A DNA stretch of 64,000 bases from Acidihalobacter ferrooxydans. GTDB taxonomy: Bacteria; Pseudomonadota; Gammaproteobacteria; DSM-5130; Acidihalobacteraceae. This document shows, in pieces, positions 1-8,457 of this stretch. The DNA is taken from assembly GCF_001975725.1 (NCBI RefSeq), contig NZ_CP019434.1, positions 2,595,524-2,659,523 of the forward strand, read 5' to 3'. A model generated the notes under the pieces. The model made no database searches, was not told the origin of the DNA, and was given only the letters and a program-made list of their open reading frames with translations. Each line of letters begins with the position of its first letter. Position 1 is the first letter of the stretch. The position numbers were made by a program, and so were the translations under genes.

Positions 1-134
1 AGCGAGGCGAGTGGGGAATGGAGACCAGTTTCTCGCTCTTTTGAGGACAATAGTGGTTCTATTCGACGAAAAAGAGCGGGGAAATGGGCCCATTATCCCA
101 TCGCCGCAGCCGATTCTTTCCAAGTCCGACAGGC

Positions 135-595
135 TCCTAGTCCCCGGGGCTTTTTTTCTGCAGTGGTTTTCCGTCGGCTACTTCAACATCGCGCCCTTTT
201 CGCTGGTGCCGACACCCAGCCAGGTGTTCGAGGCGTTTGTGAACTGGTCCGGGTTGTTCGCCGAGCATGCCCCAAAAATGTTTTATTCCGGCATGCTGCT
301 CTCAGATATCTACTCCACCCTGTTCAGGGTGGTGATGGGTTTTCTCATCGCGACCGTGGCCGGCGTGGGCTTCGGCATCGCCATCGGCATGAGCAAGTCG
401 GCCGATACGCTGTTTTCTCCCACGTTCCGGCTGCTCGCCCCCATACCGCCCATCACGATTTACCCGATCGCGATCGTGATCCTTGGGTTGGGCGAACGGA
501 CGGATGTGTTTCTCACGGCGTACGGCGCGTTCTTCCCGATTCTGGCCGCGTTGATCACGGCGGTGACAGGGGTGCATCGCGATTTGCTGCGCTGA
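135..595 (+). pseudogene. Truncated duplicate of ABC transporter permease
   Basis: The reading frame carries the N-terminal half of a binding-protein-dependent inner-membrane permease and stops after the HRDLLR motif. Over about 150 residues it is nearly identical to the intact permease at 3179-3982 (shared SLVPTP, FEAFVNW, GMLLSDIYSTLFRVV, PIPPIT and LTAYGAFFPILAA stretches). The C-terminal part with the ABC-interaction EAA loop and the last membrane helices is missing. The frame is open back to position 11, but the part before about 135 does not resemble the paralogue. I read it as a partial gene duplication, probably non-functional. It could instead be the remnant of an earlier transporter operon lying left of the window. 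Confidence 0.8.
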
Positions 596-602
596 GAAAA
601 TA

Positions 603-625
603 GTATACAAACATATATGTGTTTG
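603..625. promoter_or_regulatory. GTATAC site overlapping a CAAACA/TGTTTG inverted repeat
   Basis: GTATAC lies at 603-608, and CAAACA-N6-TGTTTG lies at 608-625. It sits in the 378-bp AT-rich intergenic region before the binding-protein gene, about 210 bp upstream of the sigma-54-like promoter at 835. It could be an operator or an activator site; no binding evidence is visible beyond the symmetry. Confidence 0.35.
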
Positions 626-834
626 CATATAAATACAGAATGAACTCGCAACAAAGGCCCAAAAATAAGCACTTAAAAAGTCAGCATTGCACAAAAAAGA
701 GGCACAGCAGTTCAAGATTATGCGACGTTTAGCGAACATAAACCGCCGACACTTCAAAACTTAAAGGTTTAAGTTGCTAACTATATTAATATTTATTTGT
801 TTTCCTCGTTAAAACAATGACGCAGCCTCTGGAC

Positions 835-850
835 TGGTACAACTGTTGCA
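835..850 (+). promoter_or_regulatory. Sigma-54-like (-24/-12) promoter of the ABC transporter
   Basis: TGGTACAACTGTTGCA has GG and GC exactly ten bases apart and a TTGCA -12 element, matching the consensus TGGCAC-N5-TTGCW except for one base in the -24 box. It lies 123 bp before the ATG at 974, and a GTATAC motif follows at 856-861, so a repressor bound there would block initiation. Confidence 0.5.
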
Positions 851-855
851 AGTTT

Positions 856-861
856 GTATAC
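856..861. promoter_or_regulatory. GTATAC operator candidate downstream of sigma-54-like promoter
   Basis: The context is TTTGTATACAT, overlapping the expected transcription start of the 835-850 promoter. It resembles the other intergenic GTATAC sites near the FCD/GntR regulator gene. FadR-subfamily GntR proteins commonly bind short palindromes of this type; the link to this regulator is inferred. Confidence 0.35.
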
Positions 862-973
862 ATATTACTGGCATGCAGTCCACCTTCAGGCGCCATTGCT
901 GACACAGGCTACGCTAGGATGCTTTTACTGCCGGCATTCAAATTTCGGCACTAAACCCAAGGAGAGAAACTTC

Positions 974-2008
974 ATGGCTTGTATCGAAAGAAGGAAAACC
1001 CTCCTTAAAGTTCTTCTCGTGGGTCTATTAATGCTAAGTGGCACGGCTGGTTATGCAGACGCCCAAGCTGCGGACAAGACGCTGACGGTCGGCGCCCCCG
1101 AATGCGCGCACTGCCTGGCCATGGCCCTGATGGGGCCGACCTCCGGCCCCTACAACTTCACGTTCAAGCCCTTCGGCACCCTGACGGCGTTGACCACGTC
1201 GCTGCTGACCAACGAGGTCCAGATCGCTCAGATCGATTACCCCGCTCTGGTGTCCTTGATCTCGAAGCACACGCCGATCGTGGCCATTAGCGGGCAGGTC
1301 AACGGCGGTACCGATCTGGTGCTTCAGCCGTCCATTAAAGTGGCTGCGGGCGATTGGGCCGCGCTGCGTGCCTACATCATGAAACACTACAGCCCGAGCC
1401 ATAAGTTCCGTATCGGTTCGAATTTCGGGTCAGTGCAGGATGTGGATCTGCGGCTGCGCTTCAGTCTGGCGAAGATTCCCGAAAGCTATGTTGATATCGT
1501 CAATGTGGCCTTCCCGGCCATGCCGCAGGCGCTCAAAGCCAAGGCGGTGGATACCGCCGTTCCCGTGCAACCGGTCGCTGCCGAGATCACGACGACGGGC
1601 ATCGCCACGCATTTCTCTTATCTGTATAACCAGCCCGCCGGCAATCTGACCAATGTGGTCATTGTCTCGAAGGCGTATCTGGAGAAGAATCCCGAGGCGA
1701 TCAAGTACATCGCCAAGGCGATGGTGAAGCTGGTGGACTATGTCAGCACGGACGCGGGTAAGCAGGCCTGGCAGGCGGCGATCGAGAAGTACACGTACAT
1801 CAAACCCGATGCCGTCAAGTATGCCTTGGGCTTGCTGTCTCCCGACATCAATATGCCGATCGTCAAGATCAAGGCGATTGCCGATGGCATGTACGGGGCC
1901 CATCTGATCTCCAGGAAACTCACCGTCGATGAGATCGCCAAGTACATCGATTACAAGCCGCTGGAGGAAGCCACCGGCAAAACCAAGGCGGAACTGGGCG
2001 GCGGCTGA
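974..2008 (+). CDS. ABC transporter substrate-binding protein (SsuA/ThiY-like)
   Basis: This is a periplasmic binding protein of the nitrate/sulfonate/taurine-type importer class, 344 residues. The ATG at 974 is chosen over upstream in-frame starts because GGAGAG precedes it by 7 bases and it gives a proper signal peptide (RRKTLLK, a hydrophobic core, then ADAQA). The mature part shares the pattern ISGQVNGGTD, IGSNFGSVQD and QPAGNLTN with the paralogue at 6323-7363, so both probably bind similar ligands. With the permease at 3179 and ATPase at 4005 it forms one importer, interrupted by a PuuE-type hydrolase gene. The ligand is inferred to be allantoin, a hydantoin or a related ureide from the neighbouring enzymes. 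Confidence 0.85.
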   Translation: MACIERRKTLLKVLLVGLLMLSGTAGYADAQAADKTLTVGAPECAHCLAMALMGPTSGPYNFTFKPFGTLTALTTSLLTNEVQIAQIDYPALVSLISKHTPIVAISGQVNGGTDLVLQPSIKVAAGDWAALRAYIMKHYSPSHKFRIGSNFGSVQDVDLRLRFSLAKIPESYVDIVNVAFPAMPQALKAKAVDTAVPVQPVAAEITTTGIATHFSYLYNQPAGNLTNVVIVSKAYLEKNPEAIKYIAKAMVKLVDYVSTDAGKQAWQAAIEKYTYIKPDAVKYALGLLSPDINMPIVKIKAIADGMYGAHLISRKLTVDEIAKYIDYKPLEEATGKTKAELGGG

Positions 2009-2184
2009 GGCGCGATCCTCCAGCCCGGACGACAGCTCCGTAGGCACGCTCATGGCCGCCACTTGCATTCAGGCGACCATGAGCCCAAAAACCCTCGGGA
2101 ATACCCTGATCAGCCGCTCAGCACCGGGAACAAGCCACATCATGAATACCAGCCCCCAGCCAAGCTGAACACGTGGAACACTCT

Positions 2185-3099
2185 ATGACACCCAGCAACG
2201 TAAACCTGCGCCCCAGAGACCTGATCGGCTACGGTATCAACCCACCAAAGGTGGCTTGGCCGGACGCGGCGCGCGTTGCCGTTTCCTTCGTAGTCAATTT
2301 CGAGGAAGGCGCCGAATACTCCATTGCAGATGGAGACTCACGCAACGAGGCCGTATACGAGGCCACCGAACGGCTGGAATCGGTGCCGGATTACTGCCTA
2401 CAGTCGCACTACGACTACGGAACACGCGCGGCGTGGTGGCGCATCATGAACCTGCTCGACGCGCACGACATCAAATGCACGGTCAACGCATGTGGGCTGG
2501 CCGTGCAGCGATCACCCGAACTCGCGAAAGACGCAGTCGACCGGGGGCATGAGATATCGGCGCATGGATGGCGCTGGGAAAGTCATGCGCATCTGGACAA
2601 ATCGGCAGAACAAAACGCCATCGAAAAAACGGTCAACGCAATCACGGAGGCAACCGGAATCCCGCCGGTGGGATGGCACACGCGCTCTTCTCCGAGCAGC
2701 CATACGCGATCCATCTTGATGGACAGGGATCACTTCATCTACGACAGCGACTTCTATGGCGACGACCTCCCAGTGATCTTGTCGCGCCCAGACGGCACGC
2801 CCTATGTAGTTCTGCCGTACGCATTCGATACCAACGACATGCAATTCCACCACGCGCCGCGCTTCGTATCCGCGGATGATTTCTCCGACTACGTGAGCAG
2901 AGCCTTCGATTGGCTTTGGAGAGAAGGCGAAGAAACTCCAAAGATGATGACCATCGGCCTGCACCTGAGAATCATTGGTCGGCCGGCCAGGATGTGGGCA
3001 CTGGAAAAGATCATTGAACATATAAAATCCCGCGGATCGGCATGGATCACAACACGCGAAAACATCGCGCGGCACTGGCTAAGTGCTACAGATCGATAG
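2185..3099 (+). CDS. PuuE-type polysaccharide-deacetylase-fold cyclic amide hydrolase (allantoinase-like)
   Basis: About 304 residues of the NodB/polysaccharide deacetylase fold in the arrangement of PuuE allantoinases, which open the hydantoin ring without the amidohydrolase di-metal site. The N-terminus has the family pattern RDLIGYG-N-PP-AWP then VAVSFVVNFEEGAE; further motifs are GHEISAHGWRWE, YDSDFYGDDLP and EETPKMMTIGLHLRIIGRP. It is clearly related to the allantoinase-like protein at 9200-10156. A GTG at 2173 is an alternative start; neither has a strong ribosome site. The location between transporter genes suggests it acts on the imported compound. Whether the substrate is allantoin or another hydantoin cannot be told. 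Confidence 0.8.
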   Translation: MTPSNVNLRPRDLIGYGINPPKVAWPDAARVAVSFVVNFEEGAEYSIADGDSRNEAVYEATERLESVPDYCLQSHYDYGTRAAWWRIMNLLDAHDIKCTVNACGLAVQRSPELAKDAVDRGHEISAHGWRWESHAHLDKSAEQNAIEKTVNAITEATGIPPVGWHTRSSPSSHTRSILMDRDHFIYDSDFYGDDLPVILSRPDGTPYVVLPYAFDTNDMQFHHAPRFVSADDFSDYVSRAFDWLWREGEETPKMMTIGLHLRIIGRPARMWALEKIIEHIKSRGSAWITTRENIARHWLSATDR

Positions 3100-3178
3100 G
3101 GAAGCCTGTATATGACACCGATACTCGGCTCAAGACACTGAAACTGCGCTAGCAGTGTACACGAACGAGGTTCCCAGC

Positions 3179-3982
3179 ATGAGGTTCACTAACGTAGTTC
3201 TAGGGTCGTTAGTCCCAGTTACCTTATTTTTATTGTGGTATTTTGTTGGTTACTTCAACATCGTACCCTCCTCGCTGGTGCCGACGCCCGGCCAGGTGTT
3301 CGAGGCGTTTGTGAACTGGTTCGGGTTGTCAGCCGGACATGCCCCGCAAATGTTCTATTCCGGCATGCTGCTCTCGGATATCTATTCCACATTATTCAGG
3401 GTGGTGGCGGGCTTTCTCATTGCAACCGTGGCCGGCGTGGGATTCGGTATCGCCATCGGCATGAGCAGGTCGGTTGATACGCTGTTTTCACCCACATTCC
3501 GATTGCTCGGCCCTATACCGCCAATCACGCTTTTCCCCCTTGCGATCGTGATTCTTGGGTTGGGTGAAACAACAGACGTGTTTCTCACGGCGTATGGCGC
3601 GTTCTTCCCGATCTTGGCCGCTTCGATCACTGCAGTGATGGGTGTGCATCGCGATTTGCTGCGCGCCGGTCGAATGATGGGGCATAGGATGGTCGGATTG
3701 ATCCTGTTTGTGATCATACCGGCGGCCTTGCCGGGTATTAGCGGCAGCCTACGCATTGGCCTTGGGCTAGCTTGGATGATGGCGGTTACTACGGAGATGC
3801 TGGCCGTTCATTCGGGGCTAGGCTACACATTGTGGAATGCTTACAACTATTTCGACTACCCGGCTGTCTACGCGGCGATGTTCATGATTGGTTTGTGTGG
3901 GCTGCTGACAGATGCCGTGGTGGATCTGCTGACGCGGCGCGCCATCAAGTGGCATTCCGATGTGAACGCAAGATCACGATAA
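3179..3982 (+). CDS. ABC transporter permease
   Basis: Inner-membrane permease of the BPD_transp_1 family, 267 residues, about six hydrophobic segments. The ATG at 3179 has GAGG nine bases upstream and gives MRFTNVV followed directly by a membrane helix. The conserved cytoplasmic loop that contacts the ATPase lies near residues 150-175 (AGRMMGH...IIPAALPGISGSLRIGLGLAWM). It is followed after 22 bp by its ATPase gene, so the two are cotranscribed. The first half is duplicated as the truncated copy at 135-595. Confidence 0.9.
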   Translation: MRFTNVVLGSLVPVTLFLLWYFVGYFNIVPSSLVPTPGQVFEAFVNWFGLSAGHAPQMFYSGMLLSDIYSTLFRVVAGFLIATVAGVGFGIAIGMSRSVDTLFSPTFRLLGPIPPITLFPLAIVILGLGETTDVFLTAYGAFFPILAASITAVMGVHRDLLRAGRMMGHRMVGLILFVIIPAALPGISGSLRIGLGLAWMMAVTTEMLAVHSGLGYTLWNAYNYFDYPAVYAAMFMIGLCGLLTDAVVDLLTRRAIKWHSDVNARSR

Positions 3983-4004
3983 GCGTCGTAGCGAGAATCA
4001 GAAA

Positions 4005-4766
4005 ATGTCCGAGTTGAAATTCAATAACGTCTCCAAGCGCTATCAGCAGACAGGCACTATCGTGTCGGCGCTCAATGGCTGCACGCTCGAGTTGGAGGAG
4101 GGCGATTTCGTCTGCGTCGTCGGGCCGAGCGGAACGGGGAAAACCACGCTTTTGAACATTGCGGCCGGGTTTGAAAACCCGGACGAAGGAATGGTAACGA
4201 TCGATAACGAGCCGATCACAAGGCCGGGACCGGATCGGGCGGTGGTCTTTCAAGCGCCCAATCTGTTCCCGTGGCTGACCGCTGCGAAAAACGTGGAGCA
4301 AGGCTTGAAAATCAAAGGCCTCGTTCGATCACAAAGAAAAAAAATGGCGGAAGATATTCTGCATGAAGTCGGTCTCAGGCATGCGCTACACAAGCATCCC
4401 CATCAATTGTCGGGTGGCATGCAGCAGCGCGTGGGGATCGCACGGGCGATAGTCATGCAGCCCAATGTCTTGTTGATGGACGAGCCCTTTGCCGCCCTGG
4501 ATCCGTTCGTGCGGGCCGAAATGCAGAACCTGACACTCAAAATGTGGAAGAAGTGGCGCACGACGACGCTGTTCATTACCCACTCGATCGACGAGGCGCT
4601 GAATATCGGCAACAAGATCGCCGTTATGCGCGCCGGCAAGATTGAGGACTTAATCAAGGTTCCGCAGACCAGTCTCGCCGACCCCACTGCCGCCGCCCGG
4701 CAATCCATCAAACAACACATCGAAGGGCTCATTGAGTCCGGCGTTAAACATGACCGTGGAAATTAA
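4005..4766 (+). CDS. ABC transporter ATP-binding protein
   Basis: 253-residue ATPase of the SsuB/TauB/NrtD type that powers the importer encoded just upstream. The Walker A motif GPSGTGKTT lies near residue 42, the signature LSGGMQQRVGIARA near 136, Walker B VLLMDEPFAALD near 156 and the switch histidine in ITHSIDEA. Length and motif order are normal. The gene's last 17 bases overlap the start of another reading frame (4750) that an IS3 element interrupts 50 bp later, so the original operon may have continued further. Confidence 0.92.
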   Translation: MSELKFNNVSKRYQQTGTIVSALNGCTLELEEGDFVCVVGPSGTGKTTLLNIAAGFENPDEGMVTIDNEPITRPGPDRAVVFQAPNLFPWLTAAKNVEQGLKIKGLVRSQRKKMAEDILHEVGLRHALHKHPHQLSGGMQQRVGIARAIVMQPNVLLMDEPFAALDPFVRAEMQNLTLKMWKKWRTTTLFITHSIDEALNIGNKIAVMRAGKIEDLIKVPQTSLADPTAAARQSIKQHIEGLIESGVKHDRGN

Positions 4767-4822
4767 CAACCCGCGGCTTTCGGGCGTCGCACTTAATCTG
4801 GTCATGCGCGATGAAGACTCTA
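4750..4822 (+). pseudogene. Short reading frame interrupted by IS3-family element
   Basis: An ATG at 4750, overlapping the end of the ATPase gene, opens a frame starting MTVEINNPRLSG that runs into the IS3 element at 4823. Removing the element and one copy of the CTA target duplication joins it to the sequence from 6167 and gives a frame of only about 50 codons with a stop. It is therefore either the stump of a gene already truncated before the insertion or a small protein gene. No family recognised. Confidence 0.4.
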
Positions 4823-4886
4823 TAAAGTGGACCCCAGATTTCGGACAGCAGTTTAAGCTGTCCGGCAAGGATCTGAGGATTGAGGA

Positions 4887-5186
4887 ATGAGTGAGAGAAA
4901 GAAGCGAAAGGTCTACAGCCCGGAATTCAAAGCCAAGGTAGGCATCGAGGCCCTGAAAGGCATCAAGACAGTCAACGAGATCGGTCAGGAATACGGGGTT
5001 CACCCGGTTCAGGTGGGCCAATGGAAGAAAGCGATCCAGGAGCAGGCGTCGCGCCTGTTCGAGGGCAAACGTGGTCCGAAGCCTGTGGTGGAGCATCAAC
5101 AGCCGGACAAGCTCTACAGCGAGATCGGCAAGCTGAAAATGGAATTGGACTGGCTGAAAAAAAAGTCCGGAATCAGCCTGCCATGA
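4887..5186 (+). CDS. IS3-family transposase OrfA
   Basis: 99-residue DNA-binding half of the transposase, with a basic N-terminus (SERKKRKVYSPEFK), a helix-turn-helix (VNEIGQEYGVHPVQVGQWKK) and a heptad-like C-terminal helix. Near its 3' end eight consecutive A residues (5157-5164) form a slippery run at which ribosomes can shift -1 to make the OrfAB fusion. Confidence 0.93.
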   Translation: MSERKKRKVYSPEFKAKVGIEALKGIKTVNEIGQEYGVHPVQVGQWKKAIQEQASRLFEGKRGPKPVVEHQQPDKLYSEIGKLKMELDWLKKKSGISLP

Positions 5187-6124
5187 AGCGCCGGCACTGG
5201 ATAGAACCCAACACAGCGATCGCGCTGACCCGCCAATGCGAATTGGCCAGCGTCACCCGGTCAACGGTCTATGCCCAGCACGAACCCAAGGAGGTGGACG
5301 AGGCAGAGCAACGTTTGTGTCGTCTCCTCGACGAGGAATACACCCGCCACCCCTTTTACGGCAGCCGCCGGATGGTGGTCTTCCTGAAGGGAGAAGGCCA
5401 CCCGGTCAATCGCAAGCGGGTACAACGCCTCATGCGCTTGATGGGGCTGGCCGCAATGGCGCCAGGCCCTCACACCAGTCAGCCACATCCGCAGCACAAG
5501 GTCTATCCTTATCGGCTAAGGGGTCTTGCCATCACGCGCCCCAATCAGGTCTGGAGCACCGACATCACCTATGTTCGCCTGGCACACGGCTTTGCCTATC
5601 TGGTCGCGGTTATTGACTGGTACAGCCGCAGGGTATTGAGCTGGCGAGTGAGCAACACCCTGGACACAGGCTTCTGCATCGACTGTCTCGAGGAAGCCCT
5701 GCGATGCGATGGCAAACCAGAGATATTCAACAGCGACCAGGGAGCGCAGTTCACCAGCACAGCTTTCACCGATGTCCTCAAGCGCGAAGGGATCCGTATC
5801 AGCATGGATGGCCGGGGCCGTGCGCTGGACAATATCTTCGTGGAGCGGCTCTGGCGCAGCGTCAAGCATGAGGACATCTATCTCAAGGGATACGACGTCT
5901 TGGGAGAGCTGACGCTCGGGCTGACCGATTACTTCATGTTCTACAACGCAGAGCGCCCCCACCAGTCACTTGCTTACCAGACACCGGATCGGGTCTACCG
6001 TACGGGCCATGGAGGTGGAGCCAAGATCGTAGATAAATTCTCCGGGGAAGGAGATCAAGCAGAAACACATGAAGCACCGGGGCAGCGCCGCACAGCTGTG
6101 GGTGAGACAGTATCCGCAGCTTAA
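5021..6124 (+). CDS. IS3-family transposase OrfB (integrase catalytic domain)
   Basis: The functional product is most likely OrfAB, made by -1 frameshifting at the A8 run at 5157-5164. The frame is open from 5021, and an internal ATG lies at 5183. The HTH_21 region (YGSRRMVVFLK...NRKRVQRLMR) precedes an rve integrase core with the DDE residues in WSTDITYV, FNSDQGAQFTS and the downstream E of NIFVERLWRSVKHED. The ORF is full length and appears functional. Confidence 0.93.
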   Translation: MEESDPGAGVAPVRGQTWSEACGGASTAGQALQRDRQAENGIGLAEKKVRNQPAMKRRHWIEPNTAIALTRQCELASVTRSTVYAQHEPKEVDEAEQRLCRLLDEEYTRHPFYGSRRMVVFLKGEGHPVNRKRVQRLMRLMGLAAMAPGPHTSQPHPQHKVYPYRLRGLAITRPNQVWSTDITYVRLAHGFAYLVAVIDWYSRRVLSWRVSNTLDTGFCIDCLEEALRCDGKPEIFNSDQGAQFTSTAFTDVLKREGIRISMDGRGRALDNIFVERLWRSVKHEDIYLKGYDVLGELTLGLTDYFMFYNAERPHQSLAYQTPDRVYRTGHGGGAKIVDKFSGEGDQAETHEAPGQRRTAVGETVSAA

Positions 6125-6322
6125 ACTCTGGTGGATTTTGTCTTGACTATGGGGTCCACTTTACTATTCCCGCACTGTGTTTGGGGAGCCCTATGCTGCT
6201 GCGCTATCCCCATCCGAGGGTAAAAACTTGTCTTGATTCGCAATAGCCACGAGCTCGGAAACTGCGATGAATACAGCACGACATGCTTCGGCCAGTTGTA
6301 AGCCGTAGCATGTTCCCATGCA

Positions 6323-7363
6323 TTACGCGCCCAGCTTGGTGAACGACAGTTTCGTCGCATCGTGCAGCGGCTTATACGAAACGTACTTGGAGAAATCTGC
6401 GCGATTCATGTCGTTTTTGATAAACCCAGAGTCGAACATCGCCCTGGACAACGCCAGCATCTTGTCCATGGGCATACGGTAGTCCGGGATCAACTGCTTG
6501 ATGGTCAAGTCGATCGCTACCCTGCTGACGTTCGAGTACTTGAGCGCCGCGGCAGCCCAGGCCTTGGTGCCGGACGGCGTCTTCAGAAACTCAGTCAGCT
6601 CGTACATGCCCTTGGCGAGATCCACCACCATCGGGTAGTTTTCCCTCATCGAGCGCTGGCTGACCATGATCATGTTGGTCAGATTGCCTGCGGCTTGATC
6701 ATAGGGGTAGGCGAAGTGCTTACCGTGTTTTTCGAGCTCTATCTCCACACCAAAAGGCTGCACTGGCACCACAGCATCCACGTCGCCACGATACAGTGCC
6801 TGATCCATACCCGGATACGGAACATTGAGAATATCGACGTCCTTCAAGGGGTCGATGCCATATTTAAGCAACTGCAGTCGTAACTCGATGTCCTGCACGG
6901 AGCCGAAGAACGACCCGATCTTGAAGGGTTTGCCTTCCTGTTTCAAGGTCGCGGTCATCGCCTTGAAGGCCGCCCAGTCATCGACGGTGAGATCGATATC
7001 GTTGCGGATGACGATATCCGAGCCGCCGTTGACCTGTCCGCTTACCGCAGTGATCGGCACCTTGTTCGAGGCCAGGCTAACTAACGCGGTATAGATGATC
7101 TGCGCGGCATGGATTTCACCCTGAACGGTCGCGGTGGTGATATCGGCCACCGTGTTGAACTGCTTGTACTCGATGGCGTAGTCGGGCATGAACTTGTCGA
7201 TCAGGGAGAACGCAATGCAGTTCGTGCCTTGCAATCCGCCCAGCACAAGAGGCTTCTTTCCCGATGCGGACGCATACTTGCTAACCCCCCCCAACGTACA
7301 GGCCCCGCCCATCGCCATAGCGAGTTTCAGAAAGTCCCGTCTGCTTTGTCTTGGATTACCCAT
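6323..7363 (-). CDS. ABC transporter substrate-binding protein with Tat signal
   Basis: 346-residue paralogue of the binding protein at 974-2008. The ATG at 7363 follows GGGAG by 9 bases. The N-terminus reads MGNPRQSRRDFLKLAM, a twin-arginine signal, unlike the Sec-type signal of its paralogue. Conserved blocks include SGQVNGGSD, IGSFFGSVQD and QAAGNLTNMIMVS. It is orphaned here: no adjacent permease or ATPase, so it may share the transporter at 3179-4766 or have lost its partners. It is divergent from the GntR gene at 7756 across a 390-bp region with two GTATAC sites. Confidence 0.85.
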   Translation of the reverse strand: MGNPRQSRRDFLKLAMAMGGACTLGGVSKYASASGKKPLVLGGLQGTNCIAFSLIDKFMPDYAIEYKQFNTVADITTATVQGEIHAAQIIYTALVSLASNKVPITAVSGQVNGGSDIVIRNDIDLTVDDWAAFKAMTATLKQEGKPFKIGSFFGSVQDIELRLQLLKYGIDPLKDVDILNVPYPGMDQALYRGDVDAVVPVQPFGVEIELEKHGKHFAYPYDQAAGNLTNMIMVSQRSMRENYPMVVDLAKGMYELTEFLKTPSGTKAWAAAALKYSNVSRVAIDLTIKQLIPDYRMPMDKMLALSRAMFDSGFIKNDMNRADFSKYVSYKPLHDATKLSFTKLGA

Positions 7364-7464
7364 TAGTTTCGTTCTCCCAGAAGCACCAACTATTGTGCAG
7401 ATGCGCATGCATTACCGATAAATGTGCGTCCCAAAAAGTGACCAGAACGTCTGACAGACCATAT

Positions 7465-7470
7465 GTATAC
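7465..7470. promoter_or_regulatory. GTATAC operator candidate (divergent intergenic region)
   Basis: The context is TATGTATACAAT, 102 bp upstream of the Tat-type binding-protein gene. It is one of two GTATAC sites in the 7364-7755 region between divergent genes. It is a candidate site for the FCD/GntR regulator encoded at 7756. Confidence 0.35.
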
Positions 7471-7714
7471 AATAAACTAGCAATTGTTGTGCCGATTGTT
7501 ATTAGCCCACGATCCACAGTACGATAGAATCAAGATATTCCTCGCACTATCGGACTGGACTCAACGAAATCCCACTTAGTTTAAACACTTAGGAGAAAGG
7601 GCTTCACGCCCTAGAAAGCTCCATATCCGCCCACTGCTGCACCATTTTTGTGCATTGATGCTTGCGCGATGCCAAATTTGTTCCACCAACAGCCCTGCGC
7701 GTGTGATGTTTTTT

Positions 7715-7720
7715 GTATAC
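7715..7720. promoter_or_regulatory. GTATAC operator candidate before the GntR gene
   Basis: The context is TTTTGTATACCA, 36 bp before the ATG at 7756. This position suits autoregulation of the FCD/GntR gene and hence of the whole allantoin operon. Inferred from position and motif only. Confidence 0.35.
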
Positions 7721-7755
7721 CATCTTGTGGACCCTTAATTGCATACGATGAATCC

Positions 7756-8457
7756 ATGCACCTTCTTCACTCAGATACACCGATACCCAGCCGCGCCCGC
7801 GACGAACTGATCTACGCCCGTATCGTCGACGCTATCGTGGCACATAAAATTTCTCCCGGCGCCCGGCTACCGGAGGAAACGCTGGCCGCCACCTTCGGTG
7901 TGAGCCGCACGATCATCCGCACGGTACTGCACCGTCTCGCGCTGGAGCGCATGGTGGTGCTGCACCGCAACCGCGGCGCACAGGTCGCACGCCCCGGGGT
8001 CGAGGAAGCCCGTCACGTATTCGCCGCACGACGCATGGTCGAGACCGCGAGCATGCCCGATGTCATACGCCGCGCCGGCAAGGAGCAGATCAAGGCGTTG
8101 CGAAAAATCACCCGCGCAGAACGCGCGGCTCAGCAACGCCAGCTGCACAGCGACGCGATCAGGCTATCCGCCGCCTTCCACGTCGAACTGATCGGCATTG
8201 GCGGCAACAACGTGATCACCGAGTTCGCCGCCCAACTTGCTTCACGCAGTTCACTGATCATCGCGGTGTACGGCTCGCAACACAGCGTCGGCTGCGAGTG
8301 TGGAGAACACGGAGAACTGGTCGATCTGATCGCTGCCCAGCGTATGCAGGAGGCAACCGACTGGGTCGCGCTGCATCTGAACCGGATCGAGGCCAGTCTG
8401 AGTTTCGAACAGCCCGAAAACGCGACGCCCGACTTCGCCGCGATCTTCAACGAATGA
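7756..8457 (+). CDS. GntR-family transcriptional regulator, FCD type
   Basis: 233 residues. The N-terminal winged helix-turn-helix (residues about 15-75; ISPGARLPEETLAATFGVSRTIIRTVLHRL) is followed by an all-helical FCD ligand-binding domain. The ATG at 7756 is preferred to an in-frame start at 7648 because the extra 36 residues are not family-like. The last codon overlaps the racemase start (ATGA at 8454), so it heads the operon racemase-PuuE-allantoicase-ureidoglycolate lyase. FCD regulators usually sense an acid or amide from the pathway they control. GTATAC sites nearby are candidate operators. Confidence 0.9.
   Translation: MHLLHSDTPIPSRARDELIYARIVDAIVAHKISPGARLPEETLAATFGVSRTIIRTVLHRLALERMVVLHRNRGAQVARPGVEEARHVFAARRMVETASMPDVIRRAGKEQIKALRKITRAERAAQQRQLHSDAIRLSAAFHVELIGIGGNNVITEFAAQLASRSSLIIAVYGSQHSVGCECGEHGELVDLIAAQRMQEATDWVALHLNRIEASLSFEQPENATPDFAAIFNE

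Larger units (their letters stand above)
4823..6163 (+). mobile_element. IS3-family insertion sequence, copy 1 (1341 bp)
   Basis: Both ends carry the inverted terminal sequence TAAAGTGGACCCCA, and the element is flanked by a 3-bp direct repeat CTA (4820-4822 and 6164-6166), typical of IS3-family insertion. It encodes OrfA and, in the -1 frame, OrfB. An essentially identical copy lies in the opposite orientation at 60882-62222; the only protein difference I see is one Val/Ala in OrfB. That implies recent activity. Confidence 0.95.

Noticed and set aside
2008-2172. Sigma-54 promoter before the PuuE-type gene at 2185
   Set aside because: GG and GC pairs can be found, but spacing or the TTGC box does not fit, and the gene probably shares the transporter transcript.
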